A stretch of DNA of 64,000 nt from Pseudomonas hefeiensis (GCF_030687835.1 NZ_CP117449.1:3038001-3102000), one strand, 5' to 3'; positions 50,210-60,647 are shown, counted from the stretch's first letter. Made by a program: numbers and translations. Notes: generated by a model from the letters alone, not told the origin.

Positions 50210-50455
50210 GAGAGCAACAAACGCCTGAGGGAGCAACAAATCCCTATGGGAGCAACAAATGCCTGTGAGAGCAACAAACTCCTGTGGGAGCAAAGCTTGC
50301 TCGCGATAGCAATTGATCAGTCAACATTGATACCGACTGACACTGCGCCATCGCGAGCAAGCTTTGCTCCCACAGGGGTAGGCTCCCACAGGGGTAGCTC
50401 CCACAGGGGTAGCTCCCACAGGGATAGGCCCCCACAGGGGTAGCTCCCTGCGGGG
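50210..50455. repeat. REPIN flanked by short tandem arrays
   Basis: The core REPIN is 50281-50376. To its left (about 50210-50285) are four imperfect 18-20 bp repeats of the type GGAGCAACAAAnnCCTGTG. To its right (about 50364-50455) are about six imperfect 14-16 bp repeats of GCTCCCACAGGGGTA. Both unit types contain the outer end of the REP itself, so the arrays look like expansion of the REP tips. Confidence 0.8.
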
Positions 50456-50476
50456 TGATGAAGTGATGTTGGAGGG

Positions 50477-51154
50477 CTAGCGGGCAGGCTTGACCGCATT
50501 CACGAACAACACGTTGTTTTCCAGATGGATGTGCTGCATCAGGTCGTCACGAAGCTCCACAAGCCCGCGATACAGGGCGCGCCAGGTGTTGCAGGCATCG
50601 GAGGCCGGGGTGATCTGGTCGGTCAGGGCGAGCATGGTCTCCAGCGCCTCACCGTGCTGGTCGTGTTCGTAGCGCAGCACCTGGATGGGCGCCGCGGCCC
50701 GTTCACCCAGGCCCTGTTGCAGCATCGGGAACAGCACCTGCTCCTCCTTGAGCATGTGGCCTTCGAGTTCCTGATACATGTCCTGCAAGTGATCGGCCAG
50801 GCCGACGGGGCAACTGGCCCGGGCGCCATGGACCCTCTCGACGCGGCGGGCCAGACGGATCAATTCCGGCAGCTGTTCGCGATGACGGGCGTGGTAGCGT
50901 TCCAGGATGTGGGCGATCAACAGCGCCTGGGGTTCATCGCGCCAGTCATGGCCCAGCTCCCCGGCGGCTTGCAAGGTGCGCAGGGCATCGGCGATCAGCA
51001 GCGGGTTCAGGCCTTTGCCCAGCGCTGCCTCGCGCAAGGATTTGTGCCCGCCGCAACAGAAGTCGAGGTTGTAGTGATGGAAGGTACGGGTGGCACCGGG
51101 AATGTCGCAGGCCAGTTGGCCGAGGCTTTGTTCCAGCAGATCGAGGCTCATCAT
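50477..51154 (-). CDS. dnrN: DnrN/YtfE/ScdA-type di-iron repair protein
   Basis: A 225-residue RIC (repair of iron centres) protein. The N-terminal ScdA_N motif FHHYNLDFCCGGHKSL is near residue 26. The hemerythrin-like domain supplies His and Glu ligands: HILERYHARHREQLPEL, LEGHMLKEEQVLFPML, LRYEHDQHGE and HIHLENNVLF. It repairs FeS clusters damaged by NO. It is divergent from norR across two GGT-N7-ACC sites, so NorR probably activates it. Confidence 0.93.
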   Translation of the reverse strand: MMSLDLLEQSLGQLACDIPGATRTFHHYNLDFCCGGHKSLREAALGKGLNPLLIADALRTLQAAGELGHDWRDEPQALLIAHILERYHARHREQLPELIRLARRVERVHGARASCPVGLADHLQDMYQELEGHMLKEEQVLFPMLQQGLGERAAAPIQVLRYEHDQHGEALETMLALTDQITPASDACNTWRALYRGLVELRDDLMQHIHLENNVLFVNAVKPAR

Positions 51155-51249
51155 GTTTCCTTGGGTTGAATCCCGGCAGGGACAGATAAGCGAACTTTGC
51201 AGCCGACGTGCCAGATTTAAATGCTTGAAAATTAACGACTAGATATTTA

Positions 51250-51310
51250 CCAGGGTGATTCTCACCCTGGCTGCAAGGGGTCAAACGAACCCTGGAGGGT
51301 AATCACTACC
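51250..51310. promoter_or_regulatory. Two NorR-type GGT-N7-ACC sites between dnrN and norR
   Basis: Site 1 is the 9+3+9 perfect palindrome CCAGGGTGATTCTCACCCTG(G) at 51250-51270, containing GGT-N7-ACC. Site 2 is GGTAATCACTACC at 51298-51310, overlapping the norR ribosome site and ending next to the ATG. The arrangement suits NorR activation of dnrN and autoregulation. Confidence 0.7.
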
Positions 51311-52843
<1,533 letters not shown>

Positions 52844-52881
52844 GGCAGCCTTCTTTATCTCCCAGTCAGACCGGGTTGCCG

Positions 52882-52978
52882 CCTTCGCGAGCAAGCCCGC
52901 TCCCACAGCGATTTATGGTGATCATAAAACTGAAGACAATCACAGATCCCTTGTGGGAGCGGGCTTGCTCGCGAAGAG
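52882..52978. repeat. REPIN-type inverted REP pair
   Basis: CTTCGCGAGCAAGCCCGCTC and GAGCGGGCTTGCTCGCGAAG are near-perfect inverse ends, between norR and the pdxH-like gene. Confidence 0.88.
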
Positions 52979-53006
52979 GCCGACACATTCAACACAAGAA
53001 CCGCCA

Positions 53007-53020
53007 TTGACAACGATCAA
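53007..53020. promoter_or_regulatory. ANR/DNR box upstream of the pdxH-like gene
   Basis: TTGACAACGATCAA has one mismatch to TTGAT-N4-ATCAA and is centred about 64 nt before ATG 53078. Confidence 0.8.
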
Positions 53021-53077
53021 GGCCCGCCATCACGGCAGAACTCACACTGGAGCAAATCCATTGTGGAGATCACCGTC

Positions 53078-53725
53078 ATGCCCCTTTCCCTGGCCAAAAT
53101 GCGTCGTCAGTACACCCTGGACGGGTTGGATGAAGCCCAGGCACCGGATGACCCAATGGTCCTGTTCGAGCTATGGATGCAACAAGCCCGCGACACCGAA
53201 AGCCCTCCGGTGGAAGCCAACAGCATGGCCCTGGCGACCGTGGACGGGCAGGGCCGGCCGCATTGCCGGATCTTGTTGCTCAAGGGGTTCAGCGATGAAG
53301 GTTTCACATTTTTTGGCAACTACGACAGCGGCAAGGGACAGGACCTGGCGATCAGTCCGTGGGCAGCCATGACCTTTTTCTGGCCGGGGCTGGAACGGCA
53401 AGTGCGCGTTGAAGGCCAGGTCCACAAACTCGACCCCGGGCTCTCGGACGCCTATTTCATTTCCCGCCCCCTGGCCAGCCGTCTTGGTGCCTGGGCCTCG
53501 CCGCAAAGCCGTGTGCTGGACGATCGGGCCACTCTCGGGACCTTGCTGGCGCAAACCGAACGACGGTTCATCAATCAACCGGTGCCGCGCCCAGAACATT
53601 GGGGCGGCTATTGCCTGCGGCCCGAACGACTGGAGTTCTGGCAAGGCCGCGCCGACCGCCTGCACGATCGCCTCGACTATCGCCTGCAAGATGGCGTCTG
53701 GCAGCGTAGCCGTCTGGCACCGTGA
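53078..53725 (+). CDS. pdxH: Pyridoxamine 5'-phosphate oxidase (PdxH-type)
   Basis: A 215-residue FMN enzyme of standard PdxH length. Motifs are [21 protein letters not shown] (N-terminal FMN region), [14 protein letters not shown], the conserved SRLGAWAS and the C-terminal [16 protein letters not shown]...DRL signature. ATG 53078 was chosen because GGAG lies 9 nt upstream; a GTG at 53063 is the alternative. Pseudomonas usually has another pdxH elsewhere, so this may be a paralogue. The oxidase needs O2, so ANR/DNR control is notable. Confidence 0.88.
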   Translation: MPLSLAKMRRQYTLDGLDEAQAPDDPMVLFELWMQQARDTESPPVEANSMALATVDGQGRPHCRILLLKGFSDEGFTFFGNYDSGKGQDLAISPWAAMTFFWPGLERQVRVEGQVHKLDPGLSDAYFISRPLASRLGAWASPQSRVLDDRATLGTLLAQTERRFINQPVPRPEHWGGYCLRPERLEFWQGRADRLHDRLDYRLQDGVWQRSRLAP

Positions 53726-53756
53726 ACGCCGAGGGAGGTACCTCTATCGGGGAATA

Positions 53757-53798
53757 GGCCCAGCCCCGATTGCGGTTCAGGCTGGGCCATCTTTTTTA
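53757..53798 (+). terminator. Rho-independent terminator after pdxH
   Basis: GGCCCAGCC (53757-53765) and GGCTGGGCC (53780-53788) form a 9-bp stem, followed by ATCTTTTTT. Confidence 0.88.
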
Positions 53799-53813
53799 TA
53801 AGGACGGCTGACC

Positions 53814-54368
53814 ATGGCCCATCTGACGCAACGCCACTTTCAACCGCTGAATATTGCGGTGCTGACCATCAGCGATACCCGTAGCTTCGAGACCGATACC
53901 TCCGGCCAGACCCTCGCCGATCTGCTGCAAACGGCCGGGCATGTGCTGATCGACCGTGGGCTGGTGAAGGACGATATCTACCAGATCCGTGCCCAGGTCT
54001 CGCAGTGGATCGCCGCCCCTGAAGTGCAAGTGGTGCTGATGACCGGCGGCACCGGTTTCACCGCCCGCGATAACACCCCGCAGGCAGTGCTGCCACTGCT
54101 GGATAAACAGGTGGACGGTTTCGGCGAGCTGTTCCGGCAGGTGTCACTGGCGGAGATCGGCATGTCCAGCCTGCAATCACGGGCATTGGCAGGCATGAGC
54201 AACGGCGTACTGGTGTGCTGCCTGCCGGGTTCGCCGGGGGCGTGCCGCACCGGTTGGGAACAGATCCTGGCAGGGCAGTTGGACAGCCGCACCGGCCCGT
54301 GCAACTTCACTCCCCATCTCAAGCCGCAGCCAGGCGTTGTCGTTGAGCCTTGTGGGACGCGCTCATGA
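53814..54368 (+). CDS. moaB: MoaB, molybdopterin adenylyltransferase-type protein
   Basis: A 184-residue MogA/MoaB-fold protein with LTISDTRSFETDTSGQ near residue 19, LMTGGTGFTARD near 75 (TGGTG) and GSPGACRTGWE near 142. It adenylates molybdopterin during Mo-cofactor synthesis. It overlaps moeA (ATGA), so the pair forms an operon. It would serve anaerobic Mo enzymes such as nitrate reductase, which is not in this window. Confidence 0.95.
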   Translation: MAHLTQRHFQPLNIAVLTISDTRSFETDTSGQTLADLLQTAGHVLIDRGLVKDDIYQIRAQVSQWIAAPEVQVVLMTGGTGFTARDNTPQAVLPLLDKQVDGFGELFRQVSLAEIGMSSLQSRALAGMSNGVLVCCLPGSPGACRTGWEQILAGQLDSRTGPCNFTPHLKPQPGVVVEPCGTRS

Positions 54369-55612
54369 GCAGCGGCGCGTGTGGCAGCGTCTGTGAGAGC
54401 GGCGCGCTGATGCCGGTGGATGAAGCCATCCACTACCTGCTGGATCAGGCTCCGCTGCCACCTCCGGTGCAACAGGTGGCGCTGGACCAGGCTCTGGGCC
54501 GGGTGCTGGCGACAGACATCCGCAGCCCCATGAACTTGCCTCCCTGGGACAACAGCGCCATGGACGGCTACGCCCTGCGGGCCGCTGACCTGCCAGCCGT
54601 CGGTGGCTCACTGACCCTGGTCGGGCGCATTGCCGCCGGGCAGGCATCGAATAAACCGCTGCAGCCTGGACAGGCAGTACGGATTTTCACTGGCGCGCCG
54701 CTGCCCCCGGGGGCAGACACCGTGGTGCCTCAGGAAAGCTGTCGGGTAGAAGGTGAGCGGGTCTGGTTACCACCGGTCAATGACGGGGACCATGTGCGCA
54801 AGGAAGGCGAAGAGGTGCGCCGAGGGGACCTTTTGCTTCGTGCCGGCAAGCGCTTGCGGGCCCAGGAGCTGGGGTTGCTGGCCGGTGCCGGGATTGCGCG
54901 GGTGGAGGTCTATCGGCCCTTGCAGGTGGGCCTGCTCAGCAGCGGCGATGAACTGCGCGAACCGGGCGAAGCGTTGGCGCCGGGGCAGATATACAACAGC
55001 AATCGCCATAGCCTCGCGGCACTGCTGCGCGGCTGGGGTATGGACGTGCATGACTATGGCGCCATGCCAGACAAACTGCTTGCCAGTCGCCAGGCCTTGG
55101 GGCTGGCGGCGGCCGAGTGTGACTTGCTGCTGACCTCCGGCGGCGTTTCGGTGGGCGAGGAGGATCACCTCAAACAAGCCATCGAAGCGCTGGGCAGCGT
55201 CGACCTGTGGCGCCTGGCAATCCAGCCGGGTAAACCGCTGGCCTTTGGCGAAGTGGCCGGTAAACCCTGGATCGGCCTGCCAGGTAACCCATCGGCGGCG
55301 CTGATTACCGCGTTGATTGTCGTGCGCCCGTTCCTGTTCCGGGCCCAAGGCGTGGACGAAGTGTTGCCCGTCCCGTTGCAGTTGCCGGCCGGGTTTGACT
55401 GGCCAAAGCCCAACCGGCGGCGGCAGTACCTGCGGGCGAAACTGGCCCCGGGCGCCGATGGTTCGCTGTGTGTCGAACTGCATCCCCAGCAAAGTTCGGC
55501 CATGTTGGCTGCCGCATGCTGGGCCGATGGTCTGGCCGTGGTCGAGTGCCAGGCGCACGTGCGTATGCACGACAAGGTGATGTATTTGCCGTTCGCCAGC
55601 CTGATGCAGTGA
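54365..55612 (+). CDS. moeA: MoeA, molybdenum insertase
   Basis: A 415-residue MoeA with motifs PPWDNSAMDGYALRA (~65), FTGAPLPPGADTVVPQE (~106), SSGDEL (~188), LLTSGGVSVGEEDHLKQ (~255) and GLPGNPSAALI (~303). It inserts molybdate into adenylated molybdopterin. The start at 54365 overlaps the moaB stop. It is complete. Confidence 0.96.
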   Translation: MSSGACGSVCESGALMPVDEAIHYLLDQAPLPPPVQQVALDQALGRVLATDIRSPMNLPPWDNSAMDGYALRAADLPAVGGSLTLVGRIAAGQASNKPLQPGQAVRIFTGAPLPPGADTVVPQESCRVEGERVWLPPVNDGDHVRKEGEEVRRGDLLLRAGKRLRAQELGLLAGAGIARVEVYRPLQVGLLSSGDELREPGEALAPGQIYNSNRHSLAALLRGWGMDVHDYGAMPDKLLASRQALGLAAAECDLLLTSGGVSVGEEDHLKQAIEALGSVDLWRLAIQPGKPLAFGEVAGKPWIGLPGNPSAALITALIVVRPFLFRAQGVDEVLPVPLQLPAGFDWPKPNRRRQYLRAKLAPGADGSLCVELHPQQSSAMLAAACWADGLAVVECQAHVRMHDKVMYLPFASLMQ

Positions 55613-55618
55613 CGGCAA

Positions 55619-55632
55619 TTGATTGTCGTCAA
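55619..55632. promoter_or_regulatory. ANR/DNR box of ubiUVT
   Basis: TTGATTGTCGTCAA has one mismatch to TTGAT-N4-ATCAA and is centred about 68 nt before the ubiU ATG. Confidence 0.82.
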
Positions 55633-55693
55633 GGTCGCCGCCCATGAGCTGACTAGACTGGCGGCGGCCCGAGTTTTCTCATGAGGATGCCCC

Positions 55694-56689
55694 ATGCAAC
55701 TGGTTTGCCCGGCAGGGAATCTGCCTGCCCTCAAAGCGGCGGTGCGCCAAGGCGCCGACGCCGTCTATGTCGGCTTTCGCGATGACACCAACGCCCGGCA
55801 CTTCGCCGGGCTGAACATGGACGACAAGCAGTTCGACGCGGCGGTCGCGCACATCCGCCAGCACCAACGCAAACTCTACGTGGCGGTCAACACCTACCCG
55901 CAACCCAAGGGCTGGGAACGCTGGCAGCGAGCGGTGGATCGCGCCGCCGATTTGGGCGTCGACGCCCTGATCGCCGCCGACCCCGGCGTGCTCGGCTACG
56001 CCAGTCAGCGTCACCCACAACTGGCCCTGCATCTTTCGGTACAAGGTTCGGCGACCCATGCGGCAGCACTGGCTTTTTACGCCGAGCGCTACGGCATTCG
56101 GCGTGCGGTGCTGCCACGGGTGCTGTCCCTGGCCCAGGTGCGGCAAGTAGCAGCGGCCAGCCCGGTGCCGATCGAAGTCTTCGGTTTCGGCAGCCTGTGC
56201 ATCATGGCCGAGGGCCGTTGTCACTTGTCCTCCTACATCACCGGTGAGTCGCCGAACCTGTGCGGGGTGTGTTCGCCGGCCAAGGCGGTGCGCTGGAGCG
56301 AGGACGCCGATGGCCTGAGCGCACGCTTGAGCGAGGTGTTGATCGACCGCTACACCCCTGAAGAACCGGCCGGTTACCCGACCCTGTGCAAGGGCCGCTT
56401 TCTGGTGGGCGGCAAGCGCTTCCATGCCCTGGAAGAACCCACCAGCCTCGACACCCTGGACCTGCTGCCGGAGCTGACGGCCATCGGCGTTGAGGCAGTG
56501 AAGATCGAAGGTCGCCAGCGCAGCCCGGCCTACGTCGAACAAGTGACCCGGGTCTGGCGCGCCGCCCTGGATGCCCACCGGGCTGCGCCGCAACGATTCC
56601 GGGTGCGGGAAGAATGGCGCCAGGTGTTGGCCGGTTTGTCGGAAGGCAGCCAGACCACCCTGGGCGCTTACCATCGATCATGGCAATGA
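55694..56689 (+). CDS. ubiU: UbiU, U32-family FeS protein for O2-independent ubiquinone synthesis
   Basis: A 331-residue U32 protein (formerly YhbU) with ADAVYVGFRDDTNARHFAG near the start and the cysteine-bearing segment CIMAEGRCHLSSYITGE...CGVC near 170-195, which ligates the 4Fe-4S cluster. With UbiV it performs O2-independent hydroxylations of the ubiquinone ring. It is the first gene of ubiUVT, behind an ANR/DNR box. Confidence 0.95.
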   Translation: MQLVCPAGNLPALKAAVRQGADAVYVGFRDDTNARHFAGLNMDDKQFDAAVAHIRQHQRKLYVAVNTYPQPKGWERWQRAVDRAADLGVDALIAADPGVLGYASQRHPQLALHLSVQGSATHAAALAFYAERYGIRRAVLPRVLSLAQVRQVAAASPVPIEVFGFGSLCIMAEGRCHLSSYITGESPNLCGVCSPAKAVRWSEDADGLSARLSEVLIDRYTPEEPAGYPTLCKGRFLVGGKRFHALEEPTSLDTLDLLPELTAIGVEAVKIEGRQRSPAYVEQVTRVWRAALDAHRAAPQRFRVREEWRQVLAGLSEGSQTTLGAYHRSWQ

Positions 56690-56699
56690 GGGAGGCCAG

Positions 56700-57590
56700 A
56701 TGAAACTCAGCCTGGGACCGGTCCTGTTTTATTGGGACAAAGCGCAACTGGGGAATTTCTACGCCGAGATGTCGGCCTTGCCGCTGGATGTGATTTACCT
56801 GGGGGAAACCGTGTGTTCCAAACGTCGGGCATTTTCTCTGGATCAATGGCTGGGCCTGGGGCGCGAACTGCAAGCGTGCAGCCAGGCACAAATTGTCTTG
56901 TCGAGCCTGACGTTGATCGAAGCGGCCTCGGAGCTGTCGTCGCTGCGTCGCCTGTGTGACAACGGCCAGTTGTTGGTGGAAGCCAATGATATGGGCGCGG
57001 TGCAGTTTCTCGCCGAACGCAAGCTGCCCTTCGTCGGCGGCCCGGCATTGAACTTGTACAACGGCCACGCCCTGGGTCAATTGCTCGACAGCGGCATGAT
57101 TCGCTGGGTGCCGCCTGTGGAATGCTCGGCGGCGCTGATCGGCGATGTGCTGGAGCAGGTGCGGGAACTGGACCGCGAGGTGCCCGAGGTGGAGATCTTT
57201 GCCTACGGCCACTTGCCCCTGGCGTATTCGGCACGCTGCTTTACCGCCCGGGCCGAAAACCGGCCCAAGGACGACTGTCAGTTCTGTTGCATCAACTATC
57301 CTGATGGACTGGCGTTGAGCAGTCAGGAGGGGCAACAGCTGTTCACCCTCAATGGCATTCAGACAATGTCGGGGGAGGTGACCAATCTGCTGGCCGATTA
57401 CCCCGCGCTGATGGCCAGTGGCGCCAACGTGCTGCGCCTGAGCCCGCGCGCCCAGGGCATGGCCGAGGTGGTCCGGGCCTTCGACAAGGTTCGCCAGGGC
57501 GAGGCACCACCGCTGTTTGTGGACGGTTGCAACGGCTATTGGCACGGCCATGCCGGCATGTTGAAAGTTGAGGAGGCGGGCCTGTGCTGA
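56700..57590 (+). CDS. ubiV: UbiV, U32-family FeS protein, partner of UbiU
   Basis: A 296-residue U32 protein (formerly YhbV) with VIYLGETVCSKRRAF near 28, HLPLAYSARCFTARAENRPKDD near 170 and CQFCCINYPDG near 194; these cysteines match the UbiV cluster site. GGGAGG lies about 6 nt before ATG 56700. It forms the UbiUV heterodimer. Confidence 0.95.
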   Translation: MKLSLGPVLFYWDKAQLGNFYAEMSALPLDVIYLGETVCSKRRAFSLDQWLGLGRELQACSQAQIVLSSLTLIEAASELSSLRRLCDNGQLLVEANDMGAVQFLAERKLPFVGGPALNLYNGHALGQLLDSGMIRWVPPVECSAALIGDVLEQVRELDREVPEVEIFAYGHLPLAYSARCFTARAENRPKDDCQFCCINYPDGLALSSQEGQQLFTLNGIQTMSGEVTNLLADYPALMASGANVLRLSPRAQGMAEVVRAFDKVRQGEAPPLFVDGCNGYWHGHAGMLKVEEAGLC

Positions 57591-58054
57591 GTCCAAAAAA
57601 ATGGTTGCTCAAAGGCGCTGACCGGGTGCTGCCGTTGGTAGGCAAGGTGCCGTTTGTCGTGCAGCGTCTAGCGCTGCAGCAGGCGCTCAATCGTTGCCTG
57701 GCCGAGCCGCTGCGTGATGGCGGGTTCGAGGTGCTGCGCGGGCGCTGGCTGTGCCTGCGGGTGCCGGACCTGAAGTTGTGCTGGTATCTGACGCTGTCGC
57801 GGGACGGACTGCGCATCGCCGAACGGGCCGAAGCCCAGGTCACCATCAGCGGTAACTGGCGTGAGTTTCTGTTGCTGGCCAGTCGGCAGGAAGACCCGGA
57901 TACGTTGTTTTTTCGTCGTCGGTTGGTGATCGAGGGGGATACTGAGTTGGGGTTGGCGTTGAAGAACTTGATCGACAGTCTTGATCCGGAGGTATTGCCG
58001 CCGTGGCTTTGGCGCAATCTGGAGCGGGCGGGTAAGGGGTTGGCGGCGGTCTGA
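57584..58054 (+). CDS. ubiT: UbiT, SCP2-domain lipid-binding accessory factor
   Basis: A 156-residue SCP2-domain protein (formerly YhbT), which binds ubiquinone intermediates for the anaerobic pathway. It starts at GTG 57584 with GAGGAGG upstream and overlaps ubiV by 7 nt. It is the last gene before the convergent RiPP-type operon, 24 bp away. Confidence 0.92.
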   Translation: MLSPKKWLLKGADRVLPLVGKVPFVVQRLALQQALNRCLAEPLRDGGFEVLRGRWLCLRVPDLKLCWYLTLSRDGLRIAERAEAQVTISGNWREFLLLASRQEDPDTLFFRRRLVIEGDTELGLALKNLIDSLDPEVLPPWLWRNLERAGKGLAAV

Positions 58055-58078
58055 GAGGTTGAGTTGCTGTGATAACTG

Positions 58079-59260
58079 TCAGATCAAGTCTGAGTCTCTA
58101 CGCCCAAGGGAAACGCTTGTTGACAATCGGGCTAGCGCTCGTCGAAAACCTTCCACTTTGGACACATCTCCCCGGGTTCTATGGGTAGTGACGGCATAGG
58201 CGTAAGGGAATAAACCCTCCAGCCAGTCTCGTGGGTGGATATCGACGCTGTTCTCCAATGTCGCGACGACCCAGTCGGGCAGCCATGACATATCGCGGTC
58301 CGAGAAATTGACTTCGCCTGCGATCAGCAACGCCAGGGTGGTACGCAGCGACGATTTGTCTGTCAATAATCGCTCTAGCAGTGCTTGGCAAGCGTCCGGG
58401 TCATCCAGTAGCACACGAAGATCGTTGGGCTTACTCAGCTTCAGCGAGGCCGGAAGCAGCGCAGACAAGGCCGGTAACGAGTCCATCCAGCGTTTTTGCA
58501 CCTCCAGATCAATCCCTACGAAGTCCAGCGCCGGGGGCACAAGCGGCGCGTGATGGATAACCGTGGGTGTCAGGTAACGCAGGCGAAGGCTCATGATGTC
58601 CATAAAGAGCCGGTCACTGGCGCATAAAAACTCCACTGCAGGTGCGGTGCCCAGTATGGTTGATGGCGGTGGGCCGATAATGAACGTCGCATTGCGTCGA
58701 TGGGGCAGGTGATGAATGTCGCCCCAGCTGTCGTTCAGGCAGTGGGCGAGCCAAGCCTGGGGAGTAGGGCCGTTGAACGGGTCCAGGTTCATGGGAACGC
58801 CAAAACCGTTGAACACCACGTGACCGAGGGGATTGAGGCGGCTCTTCAATAGTTGGTGGAATCCGTGATCAAACACGATCGGGGCATAAGCGCTCTGGGT
58901 GTAGAGGTCGACAATAATGACGTCGTACCGGTCGGGAGTGACGACCAGGAAGTGCGCGGCATCGGAGACCACGCTGTCAAAGTCGATATGCGCTGCAAGT
59001 CGGTTCCGGTTGTCGAGGCTGCGCACGAGCGCGGTCTCGTCCAGATCAACGGCCAACAGACTGGCCACTCTGGTGCTGGCTGCGATCGGCGCCAGCGCCA
59101 CACCGTCCGAAAGCCCCAGCATCAGAACCGAGATTCGATCCTTGGACGGATCCCCCAGAAAACCGATACAGCTCATGTCGTCATAATACTGGCCGCAGAA
59201 GATCTGTTCATGTCGAGCAGGTTCAGGTCGATCCTTGAAGTCCGGCATGTTGAAAGGCAA
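58079..59260 (-). CDS. Spermidine-synthase-fold SAM methyltransferase-like protein with unknown C-terminal half
   Basis: A 393-residue protein. Residues ~40-200 form a class I SAM fold close to spermidine synthases: VLMLGLSDGVAL (glycine loop), LLAVDLDETAL (acidic residue after strand 2), VVSDAAHFL and DVIIVDLYTQSAYAP. The remaining ~190 residues, mostly helical, do not resemble spermidine synthase and are unrecognised. It is the last gene of the ycaO-tfuA operon, so it probably methylates (or transfers an aminopropyl group to) the peptide product. The role is inference from context. Confidence 0.75.
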   Translation of the reverse strand: MPFNMPDFKDRPEPARHEQIFCGQYYDDMSCIGFLGDPSKDRISVLMLGLSDGVALAPIAASTRVASLLAVDLDETALVRSLDNRNRLAAHIDFDSVVSDAAHFLVVTPDRYDVIIVDLYTQSAYAPIVFDHGFHQLLKSRLNPLGHVVFNGFGVPMNLDPFNGPTPQAWLAHCLNDSWGDIHHLPHRRNATFIIGPPPSTILGTAPAVEFLCASDRLFMDIMSLRLRYLTPTVIHHAPLVPPALDFVGIDLEVQKRWMDSLPALSALLPASLKLSKPNDLRVLLDDPDACQALLERLLTDKSSLRTTLALLIAGEVNFSDRDMSWLPDWVVATLENSVDIHPRDWLEGLFPYAYAVTTHRTRGDVSKVEGFRRALARLSTSVSLGRRDSDLI

Positions 59261-59296
59261 CTCCGTTTGTAAGAGGCAGGGGTACGGCGTGGCACG

Positions 59297-60601
59297 TCAG
59301 TGCGCAAACGCTTTGGGGTATTTGTCCAGATAGGCATCAGTGAGCTGCGTATCCTGGGAGCGCATGAACGTTTTGAAGTCGGGTACCAGGAAGACCAGCA
59401 GAGACAACAACAGCACCATGACGCCCAGCAGCGTAATTGTCAGTGCAACCCCCAGATAGGCGATCAGGGTGTTCATCGCGAAACTGCCCAAGGGGCTGGC
59501 CGCCGCAGACAGAAATGAAACCGTGGCAAAAATCCGGTTGCGATGGAGCTTTGGCGTTGCCAGCAACCTCACAGCGGAGGTGGGGATGTTAATCAACATC
59601 AGGCCGACGCCACCGCAGAAAAAGGCTGCGGGCACGATGAACGACGATGAAACGGTCCCGACCACCACTAGGTTGCACCCCAGCAAGGCAAAGCCTGCGG
59701 ACACACACATGTCACGGGGGACCCGGTCGGATAACCAGCCGATGATCTTGTAACTGCCCGCCAGAATGCCCAGCCCGAAGCACGAATCCAGAAGACCGAT
59801 GTAAGTGACCGGGTACTGGATGACGTTCTTTACATACAGTGGGATCAGGATGGTGAAGAACGGAAACAGGGCAAAGTTGATCAGCATTGCAATGATGGCC
59901 AGGTAAAATTCGACTTTCACTCCGTAAACCACTTTGAAGCCGGAATAGATCATGCTGAAGCCGTTGGCACCCGGGGCTTTTTCGCCTTGGCCAGTGGCAC
60001 CGATGGGGCTCGGGATGGTCGCGATCAACGCCCCGGCGATGAGAATCGCAAAAAAATCGACGGCAAAGGCGAACGTGATACCGAACCCGTAAATCAACCC
60101 GCTGGCCAGTACCGGCCCCAGCAGAATGGAAAAGGACGACATCACGCTTTTGGTCCGAAAGGCCAGGGAGACTTTATCGTCGTCTGCAAACAAAGGAATG
60201 ATCGACGCCTGGAGAGGGTCGCGTACGCCGACGATCGCACTGCTGATCATCATCAGCGCGCCCACCGTCCAGGGGTTGAACGACCCCGTGGTGGACAGCA
60301 CCACCATCAACAACGCTGTCAGCAGGCTGATCCATGAACCCAGCTTGATGATAAGGATTTTGTTGTACTTGTCCCCCAGCCACCCCAGCAGAGGTTTGGC
60401 TAACACTTCCGCCGCGATGGAACAGGCAATCATGTTGGCGAAATAGAGTGCAGAGCCTGTTTCCTGCAAGGCCCACCAGGCCACCGCTAGTTGATTGCAC
60501 CGTCCACCCAGAATCATCAGTAAAAAGCTGAATTGCAGCTTCAGCAGAGGCCGGTCGATGCCGGGAAGGCCCCACGTTATGCCTGAAAAACTTGCGCTCA
60601 T
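59297..60601 (-). CDS. MFS exporter of the RiPP-type operon
   Basis: A 434-residue major facilitator with about 12 helices and the cytoplasmic loop motif GWLGDKYNKI near residue 70, repeated as GWLSDRVPRD in the second half. ATG 60601 was chosen because AAAGG lies 8 nt upstream; a longer frame to 60712 would overlap the E1 gene and adds no helix. Transport of the modified peptide, or self-protection, is the likely role. Confidence 0.88.
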   Translation of the reverse strand: MSASFSGITWGLPGIDRPLLKLQFSFLLMILGGRCNQLAVAWWALQETGSALYFANMIACSIAAEVLAKPLLGWLGDKYNKILIIKLGSWISLLTALLMVVLSTTGSFNPWTVGALMMISSAIVGVRDPLQASIIPLFADDDKVSLAFRTKSVMSSFSILLGPVLASGLIYGFGITFAFAVDFFAILIAGALIATIPSPIGATGQGEKAPGANGFSMIYSGFKVVYGVKVEFYLAIIAMLINFALFPFFTILIPLYVKNVIQYPVTYIGLLDSCFGLGILAGSYKIIGWLSDRVPRDMCVSAGFALLGCNLVVVGTVSSSFIVPAAFFCGGVGLMLINIPTSAVRLLATPKLHRNRIFATVSFLSAAASPLGSFAMNTLIAYLGVALTITLLGVMVLLLSLLVFLVPDFKTFMRSQDTQLTDAYLDKYPKAFAH

Positions 60602-60647
60602 TGACGTACCTTTGATCCGAATAGAGTGACCGCGCAACCAGGGGCGT

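Noticed and set aside
50364..50455. CRISPR-like array
   Set aside because: Units are only 14-16 bp without spacers of constant length, they derive from the REP tip, and no cas genes are present.
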